Shown here: positions 16,969 through 25,600 of the stretch, one piece after another
How the letters are laid out: every line of letters starts with the position of its first letter
How positions within the stretch are numbered: the first letter of the stretch is position 1
DNA from: RHLJ01 sp048058975
Lineage (GTDB): Bacteria > Bacteroidota > Rhodothermia > Balneolales > Balneolaceae
Reading direction: 5' to 3'
Assembly: GCA_048058975.1 (NCBI GenBank)
Contig: JBLLNP010000012.1
Span: 15,175-79,174 of the forward strand
DNA length: 64,000 nt
Program-made: the position numbers and the translations under genes
The notes under the pieces: model-generated
Databases searched by the model: none
What the model was told of the DNA's origin: nothing
What the model saw: the letters and a program-made list of their open reading frames with translations, nothing else

Positions 16969-17781
16969 CTAACGGAAAGCTTCGGAAGGTGTTACACCGT
17001 AAAACAGCTTAAAGTTTTTGATGAAATGAGCCTGATCAAAAAAGCCAACATCAAAATACAGCTTATTTCTTTTAAGACTCTCTATAGATGGCTTGGAATT
17101 TAATATATACTGAAAGCGGACTACATTACTGAATGCTTTAGGTGTTGTGCCGATATGAAAATTAAAAATTCGGCGAAGCTGTCTGGGACTTAATCCTGTA
17201 TTCAAATCTTTTTCAGTATCCAAAAAACCATTCTGTTGAAAGATTAGGTGCAATGAGTTGAAAAAGCGATGGTCATAACGCACTTCTTTTTCATTAACCA
17301 GGATTTGCAATTTTCTATTCAACTTTTTTACTATTTCAGAAAGGGGAGAAGAGGGTTTAGTCTCAGTTACAATCCAATTTGAAAACTCTGGCAGAACTTG
17401 TTCTAATTCTTTGGATTGGTTACTTAATGATTTTGCGTTAATCCCAAATAAGAGAGGAAAAGCGGAGGGCAGAAAACGGATTCCTATGTAATCGAATTCT
17501 CGACCTAGGGGGAATTCTGTATATTTTCTATAAAATCCCATTACAAAATTTTCTGAGGGCTTTCTGTGGTTAAAAAAAATGTCTATACATCCATCAGATA
17601 CCACTCGATAATCGTAATCCTGGGGTAGAGGCTTTTGTGTTTTAAGCTGCCAAAAGCAGTACACAAAATTCTCAATTTCTTTATTAGGTTGGATTTCCTG
17701 ATAGATTATCCCATAATCGTTAGCAGAAACTGCTGGTTGAATTGGTTTATAATATTCCCTTATGGGTTTCAGTTCATTCAC
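16969..17781 (-). CDS. AraC-family transcriptional regulator
   Basis: About 270 residues. The N-terminal half resembles the DUF6597 sensor domain (IENFVYCFWQLKTQ, VSDGCIDIFFNH and IGIRFLPSAFPLLFG). The C-terminal 100 residues form an AraC-type double helix-turn-helix with GLSPRQLRRIFNFHIGTTPKAF and DVGFFDQAHFIKNFKLFYGVTPSEAF (key words LSPRQLRRIF and FDQAHFIKNFK). No ATG is available in frame; I choose GTG at 17781, nine bases after GGAG. That GGAG belongs to the end of the palindromic element at 17794-17854. A TTG at 17796 is the other option. It probably controls the VOC and TfoX-C genes downstream. Confidence 0.85.
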   Translation of the reverse strand: MNELKPIREYYKPIQPAVSANDYGIIYQEIQPNKEIENFVYCFWQLKTQKPLPQDYDYRVVSDGCIDIFFNHRKPSENFVMGFYRKYTEFPLGREFDYIGIRFLPSAFPLLFGINAKSLSNQSKELEQVLPEFSNWIVTETKPSSPLSEIVKKLNRKLQILVNEKEVRYDHRFFNSLHLIFQQNGFLDTEKDLNTGLSPRQLRRIFNFHIGTTPKAFSNVVRFQYILNSKPSIESLKRNKLYFDVGFFDQAHFIKNFKLFYGVTPSEAFR

Positions 17782-17793
17782 TACATTCTTCTC

Positions 17794-17854
17794 CAACGGT
17801 TAGTATATGCTTAGTGAGGCCGTTGAGGGAGCATTATCGCATATACAATGTTGT
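17794..17854 (-). repeat. attC-like palindromic element 4
   Basis: 61 bases. On the minus strand it opens GACAACATTGTATATGC and closes GCATATACTAACCGTTGG. The arms GTATATGC (17803-17810, plus strand) and GCATATAC (17839-17846) are perfect. The right end also supplies the GGAG ribosome site for the AraC-type gene, and the left end lies 11 bases past the amidohydrolase stop. Confidence 0.8.
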
Positions 17855-17864
17855 CAAACGTTTT

Positions 17865-19154
17865 TTAGTTGCTTTTATAAACCTTTCCATTTTTCATAAC
17901 AAATTCCACTTTTTCAAGTATCCTAAGGTCTTCTAAAGGGTTTCCTTTTACTGCAATAATATCAGCCCATTTACCTACTTCGATTGAACCAGCATACTTT
18001 TCAATTCCTATTAAGTTTGCAGCATTTTGTGTCGCTGATTTCAATACGTCAATAGGTTTCATCCCGGCCTGCTCCATTAGTGTAAATTGTTCTGCGTTTC
18101 TACCATGCTTAAAAACTGAAGCATCTGTCCCGAAAGCTAGTAGAACTCCTTGGTCATAAGCCTTTTTAAAACGAGTTTCGATTTGCTTGTAGACTTCCCT
18201 GTTAGAAAGCAATAATTCTTTGTCACTGTAATCCTGATTAGTTTCAATGAGATCAACATAAGCCGCCAAAAGATCCATTATCAGATAAACCTTATTTTCT
18301 ATAAGAAGTTCAATGTTTTCCTGACTTAAGAAGGTTGCATGTTCAATGGAATGAACCCCGGCCTTTATGGCGTTACTAATGCTTTCTTCTCCATGAGCAT
18401 GGGCTGCCACCTTAATTCCCCTCTTCTTTGCTTCCTGGACTGCCGCTTCTAACTCCTCAATAGTAAACGAAGCAGCACCCGGGATTGATCTGGCTGTTCC
18501 AAAGCCTCCAGAAGCATTGATCTTAATAAGATCAACTCCGTTTTTAATCAATACTCTTGTTTGCTTGCGCACCGCATCCCTGCCATCAACCGGATTACCG
18601 GGATTTTTTTCAAAACTCAGTTCAGGTGGTAACCAATTTCCATAAGAGCCATGTCCGCCAGTCGTGGTAAGAGCAGTTCCACTAACATACATTCTGGGGC
18701 CGACAATCCATTCCTTATTAATGGCATCTCTTAAAGCAACGTCACTATAATAGGCGGCGCCAACATCCCGTACCGTTGTAAATCCGGCTTCTAAAGTTTG
18801 TTTGGCAAACTGCACTCCTAAAATACCAAAGATGGCCCCTGGATGTCCATAGTAATCAAAACTCTCCAAAAAAGAAGGATCAGTGAGGTGTGTATGACAA
18901 TCGATCAAGCCTGGCAAGACTGTGTAATCAGATAGATCAATGAAATTTGTTATTTCATTTGGGTCGACATTTTTTTTGATTCCGATTATTACATTTTTAT
19001 TTACCGTTATTAGCACATTGCTTTGAAGCTGCCCTGTCTTAACGTCCAATAATCGACCAGCTAAAATTTGTTTTGTTGAGTCTTGCCCTAATAGATCTAA
19101 TGAATGAAAAAGAATTAATGGAATTATTATCAGATATATTAAACGTCTATCCAT
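17865..19154 (-). CDS. Exported amidohydrolase (imidazolonepropionase/prolidase-like)
   Basis: 429 residues. A signal sequence (residues 1-23, hydrophobic LIYLIIIPLILFHSLDLLG) precedes a metal-dependent hydrolase of the amidohydrolase superfamily. The metal site is complete: HxH in IDCHTHLTDP, the carboxylated Lys candidate in VDLIKINASGG, His in VAAHAHGEESI, His in GVHSIEHATFL and Asp in LAFGTDASVF. The closing domain has SIEVGKWADIIAVKGNPLEDL. Relatives act on dipeptides (Xaa-Pro, Xaa-Arg) or cyclic amides, probably in the periplasm. AGAGGAAC precedes the ATG. It is flanked on both sides by attC-like elements, as a one-gene cassette would be. Confidence 0.88.
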   Translation of the reverse strand: MDRRLIYLIIIPLILFHSLDLLGQDSTKQILAGRLLDVKTGQLQSNVLITVNKNVIIGIKKNVDPNEITNFIDLSDYTVLPGLIDCHTHLTDPSFLESFDYYGHPGAIFGILGVQFAKQTLEAGFTTVRDVGAAYYSDVALRDAINKEWIVGPRMYVSGTALTTTGGHGSYGNWLPPELSFEKNPGNPVDGRDAVRKQTRVLIKNGVDLIKINASGGFGTARSIPGAASFTIEELEAAVQEAKKRGIKVAAHAHGEESISNAIKAGVHSIEHATFLSQENIELLIENKVYLIMDLLAAYVDLIETNQDYSDKELLLSNREVYKQIETRFKKAYDQGVLLAFGTDASVFKHGRNAEQFTLMEQAGMKPIDVLKSATQNAANLIGIEKYAGSIEVGKWADIIAVKGNPLEDLRILEKVEFVMKNGKVYKSN

Positions 19155-19178
19155 AGTTCCTCTGTCAGTTTATGTTTA

Positions 19179-19309
19179 CCAACGGTCTCGTATAACCTTC
19201 ACTTACGGTTAATATGCGTTAATTTTCGGTTTGGCACAGACTTTAGCAATTCCGAGTGGATTCGGACGTAGTCGAATCCGCCGTAATTGCGGTTATACAT
19301 TGTTGTGTG
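19179..19309 (-). repeat. attC-like palindromic element 5
   Basis: 131 bases. On the minus strand it opens ACACAACAATGTATAACCG and closes GGTTATACGAGACCGTTGG. Outer arms GTATAACC (19190-19197) and GGTTATAC (19291-19298) pair perfectly, extended by TTACGG/CCGTAA; an inner GGATTCG/CGAATCC pair (19258-19264, 19273-19279) forms the tip. The last five codons and stop of the upstream metalloprotein gene (GCA CAC AAC AAT GTA TAA) lie inside it. Confidence 0.85.
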
Positions 19310-20195
19310 CAGTTTTTATTTTCTTTAATAATCTTTCCATTCTTTCAATCGATGCTGGATGAGATTCGGAAGCATATGGATTCAAAGAGTCTAGACCAAA
19401 AAAAAGTAGCTTTATTGCTAATTCAATTAGTTCCGTTTTGAATTTATTCCTTTTGTCATTAATTAAATTTAATCCAAAATCATCAGCTTCAAATTCTATT
19501 TTATGATTATTGTTTTTTAGTTTTTCTAAATCATTTAAATAAATTTCTGTATTTGATTTATCATCTAAATGACCACAAAAATAATGTCCTAACTCGTGAC
19601 CAATTATAAATTTTTCAGCGATTTCCAGAATTTTTATATGAACAAAAGTAAACTCATCTTTCAAGTGTATCATAGGTCCTTTAGGCTCATTAACTGCAAA
19701 ATAAATTTTTGGTAATTCAATCAAGTATTTTTGTAAATCATTTTGTGTTAATTCCTTAAAATTCTTTCGATTACAATAAGTTATGATAGAAGGATTTGGT
19801 AATGCTAGAAGGATTTTACCAAATTTATGTAAATATTTGAAAATACTTGAATTAACAACTACCGCATAATTTCCGTTTCCATCAGTTGTACAGACTGCAT
19901 TAATGTTGTTTGAATTAACACTACCAATTGAAATATTCTTACCGATTTGTGATGATTGTTTTTTACTCAATAAAGGAATTAAATCATTTACGTACTTTGA
20001 AATCATTTCATCATAATGATTTCTTTTGTATTCTAAATTAGAACTATCAACACCATTTCGTTCGCCTCGTTCTTTTGATATTTTAGTAAAATCTTTTTTC
20101 CATTTATTCTGTTCGGAATTTCTAATTTGATTTTTTTCGGAATGCCATTTTTTTTGCAAATACTCGAGAAATTCTGATGAACTTTTAAATTTCAT
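19293..20195 (-). CDS. Putative zinc metallopeptidase (HExxH), unknown family
   Basis: 300 residues. A basic N-terminal region (about 1-60) may be coiled or helical. A zincin motif HELGHYFCGH begins at His200 (ligands His200 and His204, catalytic Glu201), and about 35 residues later EFEADDFGLNLI offers the third ligand Glu and the xxxAD pattern shared by M48- and ImmA-like peptidases. A hydrophobic stretch, LIELAIKLLFFGLDSL, follows. There is no signal peptide, so it is probably cytosolic. I cannot name a family or substrate. Base use is AT-rich compared with the core genes. The stop codon is provided by the adjacent palindromic element, suggesting it is a cassette gene. Confidence 0.7.
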   Translation of the reverse strand: MKFKSSSEFLEYLQKKWHSEKNQIRNSEQNKWKKDFTKISKERGERNGVDSSNLEYKRNHYDEMISKYVNDLIPLLSKKQSSQIGKNISIGSVNSNNINAVCTTDGNGNYAVVVNSSIFKYLHKFGKILLALPNPSIITYCNRKNFKELTQNDLQKYLIELPKIYFAVNEPKGPMIHLKDEFTFVHIKILEIAEKFIIGHELGHYFCGHLDDKSNTEIYLNDLEKLKNNNHKIEFEADDFGLNLINDKRNKFKTELIELAIKLLFFGLDSLNPYASESHPASIERMERLLKKIKTAHNNV

Positions 20196-20214
20196 AGGCT
20201 AGTCAAATTACACA

Positions 20215-20343
20215 TAACGTGGCTGGACTAAGTACAGTGGTTATACCATTGAATTTAGTCCAAGTTGGGATGAGTTGCTCTGCAACTTTTGTACTTAGTC
20301 CAGCCATGTTGAGAAGAAGTAGCGGAGCGAATTCTTCTCAACG
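20215..20343 (-). repeat. 128-bp inverted-repeat element, copy 2
   Basis: Nearly identical to 13036-13163 (about six differences, one of them an indel). GGCTGGACTAAGT near 20221 pairs with ACTTAGTCCAGCC near 20293; the second hairpin GTTGAGAAGAA/TTCTTCTCAAC spans about 20309-20342. The plus-strand frames through it are not coding. Confidence 0.88.
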
Positions 20344-20391
20344 GTTTGGGTATGGTGCGTGTCCCGCAGGGCATGCACTATACCTGTTGTG
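20340..20391 (-). repeat. attC-like palindromic element 6
   Basis: 52 bases. On the minus strand it opens CCACAACAGGTATAGTGCA and closes TGCACCATACCCAAACCGTTG-like sequence (exactly GCACCATACCCAAACCGTTG). GGTAT pairs with ATACC, TGC with GCA, and CCC with GGG around a TGCG tip. It is the shortest element and joins directly onto the 128-bp repeat. Confidence 0.8.
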
Positions 20392-20414
20392 GGCGTGTCG
20401 TTGTTTTTATTTTC

Positions 20415-21068
20415 CTATTCATAAATATCAGTAAGTCGATTAGACCAAAACACTGCGTAATTGTCTGCAAAGTTTTCTGCCTTGTCCTTGTAGTTTTTGC
20501 TCCAATAGCGCTGAAAAATACTGTCAATGTGGTGTCCAATCTCGTGTAGCAGCAAACTCTCAAGGAAATATTCTTTTAGTCCTTGCTTTGTCCATTTTAG
20601 ATACCAACCATCTTGGTCTTGGTGCAAGACAGTCGTGTATGGTGCGTATAGCTTTAGTTTCTTTTGTCCTGGTTTGCTGTCCCCGAATCTCATTTTCAAG
20701 TCAATCCGGAAAGGGTGGAGCACAATGAGGCTTACACCGCTTCCGCAAATGAAACTTCCCTGCACCGTGTCTCCGTTTTCATAGTCCTTCTTTTTGATTT
20801 TGCGAAGCCAAATGTGCGTTAGGTTTTCTGTGTGGTCTTCGGGTAATTTGTCGAGAGTGTTTTTTATTTCTTCAACTGTCACCGGGAAGAAGAAGTCACG
20901 GGAGGGGTTGTCTACAATAAAGATTGGTGTCTCTTGTCCGTCTGTTGGAGGCAAAAAATTGTGTTGTCGGTTAAAGATGTTGTCAGCGAGTTTTGGTCGC
21001 ATTCGTCCACCTTTAACGTCTCCGAACTTTCTACTCTTTTTCCAAGCTGTTTCTTTCCTGTTTCTCAT
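20415..21068 (-). CDS. Putative zinc metallopeptidase (HEIGHH), unknown family
   Basis: 217 residues. The zincin motif HEIGHHIDSIF starts at His175 (ligands His175 and His179, catalytic Glu176). ENFADNYAVFW about 20 residues later supplies a likely third ligand, Glu, as in gluzincins with a short spacer. The N-terminal half (VDNPSRDFFFPVTVEEIKNTL, shown by FFFPVTVEEIKNTL) is unrecognised and may bind substrate. No signal peptide. It is unrelated in sequence to the HELGH protein next to it except for the motif. It is preceded by an element whose minus-strand end is GCCGTTGTTGG, giving it the look of a cassette gene. No function is assigned beyond likely peptidase. Confidence 0.68.
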   Translation of the reverse strand: MRNRKETAWKKSRKFGDVKGGRMRPKLADNIFNRQHNFLPPTDGQETPIFIVDNPSRDFFFPVTVEEIKNTLDKLPEDHTENLTHIWLRKIKKKDYENGDTVQGSFICGSGVSLIVLHPFRIDLKMRFGDSKPGQKKLKLYAPYTTVLHQDQDGWYLKWTKQGLKEYFLESLLLHEIGHHIDSIFQRYWSKNYKDKAENFADNYAVFWSNRLTDIYE

Positions 21069-21085
21069 TCTTTTTCAATGCACGC

Positions 21086-21303
21086 CAACAACGGCATAAC
21101 ACGCATGCTATTCATGTTAGCCAACTACATGTGTAAGTTTTATTCATTATATCCTTCTAATTCATAAGGATATAATGAATAAATGAAAGAATAAGACAAA
21201 TGTCCATATTCAGTATATCCTAAATAAGAATCAGCTAAGCGCTTTCTTAACCCTGTTCAAAAGCGCAGAAGTAATTTCCTGATCCGAGCCTTCAAAGTTT
21301 TCA
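21086..21303 (-). repeat. 219-bp direct repeat, copy B (with the intact sua5 end)
   Basis: The counterpart of 14085-14303. It includes the last 24 codons of sua5, a perfect 16-bp hairpin (TTATTCATTATATCCT at 21140-21155 with AGGATATAATGAATAA at 21167-21182) and an attC-like end, GTTATGCCGTTGTTGG, on the minus strand. The hairpin may terminate sua5 transcription although it lacks a T-run. Confidence 0.9.
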
Positions 21304-22175
21304 ATCACTACAGAATCAAACCCTTCATGATCTGCCTGCCGGAAGCGGTCGTAGAGTTCAGCGGCTAGTTTATTGAGGTCTCCGTTGTAACTGATACCAT
21401 TTGAACCTGATGCTGAACCTGAAACGAGCAAGTACAAAGAGGAGGGGGTATTGGGTTGTTCACCTTCTTTCATCCAGCGGACTTCTGCATTCGGTTTGTA
21501 GTGGGAGTATTTTTGTCCGGGACTTCGGGGTTTTTTGAGATGATGGAAAAAGCTCTCTTCCACAAAGGTACCCAGCACCTCTTCAATCTGTTTTCGGCTG
21601 ATGCTTCCCGGACGTAAAATGGCTGGAAATTTCTCATTCAAATCAACGACGGTAGATTCCAATCCAATTTTGGTGGCTTCACCGTCAATTACGGGAAAGT
21701 TTTCTCCGAAATCCTGTCGTACATGTTCTGCTTTGGTGGGGCTTGGTTTTCCTGAGGTGTTAGCAGAAGGTGCAACCAAAGGGCCTGTTTGTGCAATGAA
21801 TTCAAGTGCCAGAGTGTGATCAGGCATCCGAATGGCCACGGTGTTTAGTCCTGCAGTTACTGCGTCCAATACTTCCAGTTTCTTTTTCAGAACCAAAGAA
21901 AGAGGTCCCGGCCAGAAAGCATCCATCAGTTTTTTTGCTTTATCGGGTATTTCAAGAGCAAAATCTTCCACTTGTTTTAAATCGGATATGTGGACAATCA
22001 AAGGATTGTCGGAAGGGCGGCCTTTTACCTCAAATACTTTCTGGATCGCAGATGGATTCCAGGCATCAGCACCTAAGCCATACACTGTTTCGGTTGGGAA
22101 TGCGACGACTTCTCCGGATTTAATGAGGTGGATATATTTGGAATCAACAGGCATGAGGGAAGGTAAGGAAAACAC
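21231..22175 (-). CDS. tsaC: L-threonylcarbamoyladenylate synthase (Sua5-type)
   Basis: Makes threonylcarbamoyl-AMP from threonine, bicarbonate and ATP, the first step of the t6A modification of tRNA. 314 residues, the two-domain Sua5 form. The YrdC domain (about 10-195) has VAFPTETVYGLGADAWN and KGRPSDNPLIVHI (the KxR substrate site), then PSANTSGKPSPTKA and GLESTVVDL. A linker and the C-terminal Sua5 domain (about 215-314) contain PRSPGQKYSHYKPNAEV. It is the housekeeping gene at the right edge of the accessory zone, and its 3' end has been copied to 14231-14303. It shares direction with mfd, 453 bases upstream. Confidence 0.93.
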   Translation of the reverse strand: MFSLPSLMPVDSKYIHLIKSGEVVAFPTETVYGLGADAWNPSAIQKVFEVKGRPSDNPLIVHISDLKQVEDFALEIPDKAKKLMDAFWPGPLSLVLKKKLEVLDAVTAGLNTVAIRMPDHTLALEFIAQTGPLVAPSANTSGKPSPTKAEHVRQDFGENFPVIDGEATKIGLESTVVDLNEKFPAILRPGSISRKQIEEVLGTFVEESFFHHLKKPRSPGQKYSHYKPNAEVRWMKEGEQPNTPSSLYLLVSGSASGSNGISYNGDLNKLAAELYDRFRQADHEGFDSVVIENFEGSDQEITSALLNRVKKALS

Positions 22176-22628
22176 ACTCCTAAATCCCTACTGAATCAAG
22201 TTCAGCACAGGCTTCTCAAGAGGGGACTTTTATGCTTGTCATTTCGAGCGGAGCGAGAAATCTAAAAGTCTGCTTTGAGGCTATTCTTTAGATTTTTCAA
22301 TCGTTGGTTAAACGATTTTGTGAGGGTGTTGTGAGGTATCAGATTTTCTAAGCCTAAACAACACCCTCCGTCTTCTGTTCTATTCGAACAGAATCCACCT
22401 CCCTCAAGGGAGGACTAATTTACAGGTATGAATTCTGAGTCAGATTCTTCAGACTCTTAAACGAATCCAGGATGACGACTTTGTTTACAGTGAAGAAGCA
22501 TATTCTATGCTCGATATATTTATTCGTTTAGATCCTTCGGAGGTATCCTCAGGATGACCTTCAAGTTGGCATTTGCTTTATTTCACAAGTGAATGGTTTC
22601 AACCCTTCGTAATAAAAGAGAAGATTTT
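22176..22628. repeat. 453-base gap made of tandem hairpins and repeat fragments
   Basis: No gene. Perfect stems in order: AAATCTAAA/TTTAGATTT (22258-22266 with 22287-22295); AATCGTT/AACGATT (22299-22305 with 22311-22317); GAGGGTGTTGT/ACAACACCCTC (22322-22332 with 22358-22368); TTCTGTTC/GAACAGAA (22373-22380 with 22386-22393); CCTCCCT/AGGGAGG (22398-22404 with 22407-22413). It also holds TCATTTCGAGCGGAGCGAGA (about 22239), a motif I know as a frequent intergenic repeat in Bacteroidota, and TACTGAATCAAGTTCAGCAC (22189), similar to 11819. The tail contains two GGATGAC motifs. Confidence 0.75.
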
Positions 22629-25600
22629 TTAACTAGCCAGGGTCTTCAAAAACAGATAAGCCGCTTTATAATCCGGGATTTCCTGAATGACGAATCTCAG
22701 TACCTCGTTTTTCTGAACCACCTGAAACTGCTCTGGTTTGAGTTTTTCGAGTCGGTCGAGGGTATTCTGGAATCGGTTAGATTCAAAGTACTGATCCCCG
22801 AGCTCGCTTCCGGTTTTAGGGCATACACACCACATTCGCCCGGCCCTTATGGTCACCTTCGTAAAAAAGTTCCGGGATGCGTAGAGCTTAATTTTACTTG
22901 CCAGAATCAACATTTCCGCTTCTTTAGGAGCTGTACCAAACCGATCCTCGATTTCTTCTTTCCAGCTGTCTATCTCATCTTCATTTTTTGCCTGAGATAG
23001 TTTTCTGTACAGGTTCAAACGCTCAACGTTATCTGCAACATAATTCTGAGGGAGTAGGGCAGAAGCATCAAACTCAACGCTGGTTTCGGGTAGTTCAAGT
23101 TCAGCTTCAATGCCTTCAAACATGTCAGAAAACTCCGATTCTTTGAGCTCCCTAACTGCGTCATTCAGAATTTTTGTATAGAGTTCGAAGCCGATGTCAT
23201 TGATAAAACCACTCTGTTCACCCCCAAGAATATCACCTGCACCACGAATATCCAGGTCGCGCATAGCGATATTGAATCCTGAGCCCAGATCAGAAAACTC
23301 CTCCAAAGCTAGCAGGCGTTTTCTTGCTTCAGGAGTAAGCGTTTCGATAGGAGGGGTGATCGAATAGCAAAATGCTTTTCGGTTAGAACGCCCCACACGC
23401 CCCCGAAGCTGGTGTAGTTCCGCCAGCCCAAAGTTGTTGGCATTATTGATGATGATCGTGTTCGCGTTCGCAATATCAATTCCGTTTTCTACGATATTGG
23501 TGGAAACCAAGACATCATATTTATGCTGGTAGAAATCTCCGATAATCTTTTCCAGTTGGGAACCGCTCATTTGTCCGTGCCCAAAACGTACCCGAACATC
23601 CGGTACTAAACTTCGGATCATATCCGCGGTTTCTTCTATATTTTTTACACGATTATGGATGAAGAACACCTGCCCGCCACGGCTCATTTCCTGAAGAATG
23701 GCGTCCTTGATAAGTTCTTCATTAAAACTGTGAATTTCGGTATAAACGGGTTGGCGGTTAGGAGGTGGAGTGTTTATCACACTCAAATCCCGGGCTCCCA
23801 TAAGAGAAAACTGAAGTGTTCGTGGAATAGGGGTTGCTGTGAGAGTGAGTACGTCAACCGAAGCACGGAATTCCTTGAGTTTTTCTTTCGCGGCGACTCC
23901 AAATCGTTGTTCCTCATCTACAATGATCAATGCCAGATCCTTGAACTTTACATCTTTGGAAAGCAGACGATGAGTTCCGATCACAATGTCCAGATTTCCC
24001 TCATTCAGTTCTTTTATAACCTTGGTTTGCTCCGTTTTGGTTCGGAATCGGGATAAGGCTTCAACCTTTACCGGGAACTCTTTCATGCGTTTCATAAAGG
24101 TTTTAGCATGCTGCTCAGCCAGAATAGTAGTAGGTACCAAAACTCCAACCTGTTTGTTGTCCATCACTGCTTTAAAGGCTGCCCGAACCGCTACTTCTGT
24201 TTTCCCGAAGCCCACATCACCGCAAACCAGGCGATCCATAGGCTGCACACTCTCCATGTCATTTTTTACGGCTCTTATAGCTTCATCCTGATCGGGAGTC
24301 TCTTCATATTCAAAACGAGCTTCTAATTCTGTTTGCCAACCTTGATCACCAGAAAAAGCATAAGCTTTTTGCATTTTTCTTTTTGCGTAAAGCTTAATCA
24401 ACTCCCTGGCAATATCTTTTACTTTCTTTTTGGTCTGAGCCTTCTTGCGTGCCCATTCGCCCGATCCAAGCCGTGTAATTCGGGGAGCAGTTCCTTCTTT
24501 GCCAGAGTATTTCTGAAGTTTATGCAGACTGGAGACGTTCACGTACAACAGCGAACCTTCCTGATAGTTAAGTACAACTACTTCCTGTTCGGTATCTTTG
24601 ACTTGTATTTTTTTGAACCCGGCAAATTTTCCGATTCCATAATCGACATGTACTACAAAATCTCCGATACTCAGATCCCGCAATTCTTTGAAAGAAATCC
24701 CTCCGGAGTAACGTCGCTTTTTGACCTTAGGACGATGGTATCGGTTGAAAATCTGATGATCGGTATAAAGAACCAGTTTAGCCTCTTCAAAAATGAAGCC
24801 TTCGTGCAACGATTCCACGATCAGGCGGTAATTCAGATCGGGTTTTGGATCACCAAGGAGCTCTTCGAAACGGGTTTTTTGCCCGTCATTATCACAAAGA
24901 ATAACCGTTTCTATGCCTTTCTCAGAATGAGAAGTAATGTTTTCCTTTAACAGTTTGAAATTTCCGTGGAAATCTGGCTGCGGCTTAAGGTCTATCTCAA
25001 ATGTAACTATTGAACCTGCTTTTGAAGTAGCGGTTCCAGCATAAAGTCGGTGCTCAAATTTTTCAATTTCGGATACAAAAGCTTCTTTTGAAATGAATAA
25101 CTGATCCGGATTATTAAGGTCAGAATTATCCTGTTGTTCAAACTTCTCTGTAGCAAGATCGAAGAGTTTTTCCAGATTTGACGCTATAAGCACTTCATCT
25201 TTCAGAATGATCAGCGTGGAAGAATCGAAATAGGAGAGAAAGGAATCTTTTTTAGAATCGGGAAGGTTCGATAAATCAGGTACAATCCTGGCCTGATTTA
25301 AAAAAGAGATAGAACGCTGAGAATCGGCATCGAATTCACGAATGGAGTCGATTTCATCTCCAAAAAACTCCAGTCTGATAGGATATTCTCCGGAAAAAGG
25401 GAATACATCCAGAATCCCTCCCCGAATGGCAAACTCTCCGGGTTGATCCACAAATCGTACCGGATTATAGCCCTGATCAACCAGTTGTTCCCTTAATTTT
25501 TCCGGATCAATTTCGTCACCTTTGTTTATGATGATGCTTACATCATCTAACACAGAAGGTGGAGCAACTTTCTCAAAAATAGCCTCAGCAGAGGTTACAA

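Noticed and set aside
20219..21167. Several plus-strand open frames opposite the HEIGHH protein and repeats
   Set aside because: They run across palindromic repeats or antisense to the zincin gene, overlap one another and have no domain features.
22176..22628. CRISPR array or tRNA in the long hairpin-rich gap
   Set aside because: The hairpins differ from each other, have no regular spacing or identical direct repeats, and no cloverleaf can be drawn.
24333..24950. Plus-strand open frame of 205 codons
   Set aside because: It lies wholly inside mfd on the other strand; mfd is certain from its motifs and this product resembles nothing.
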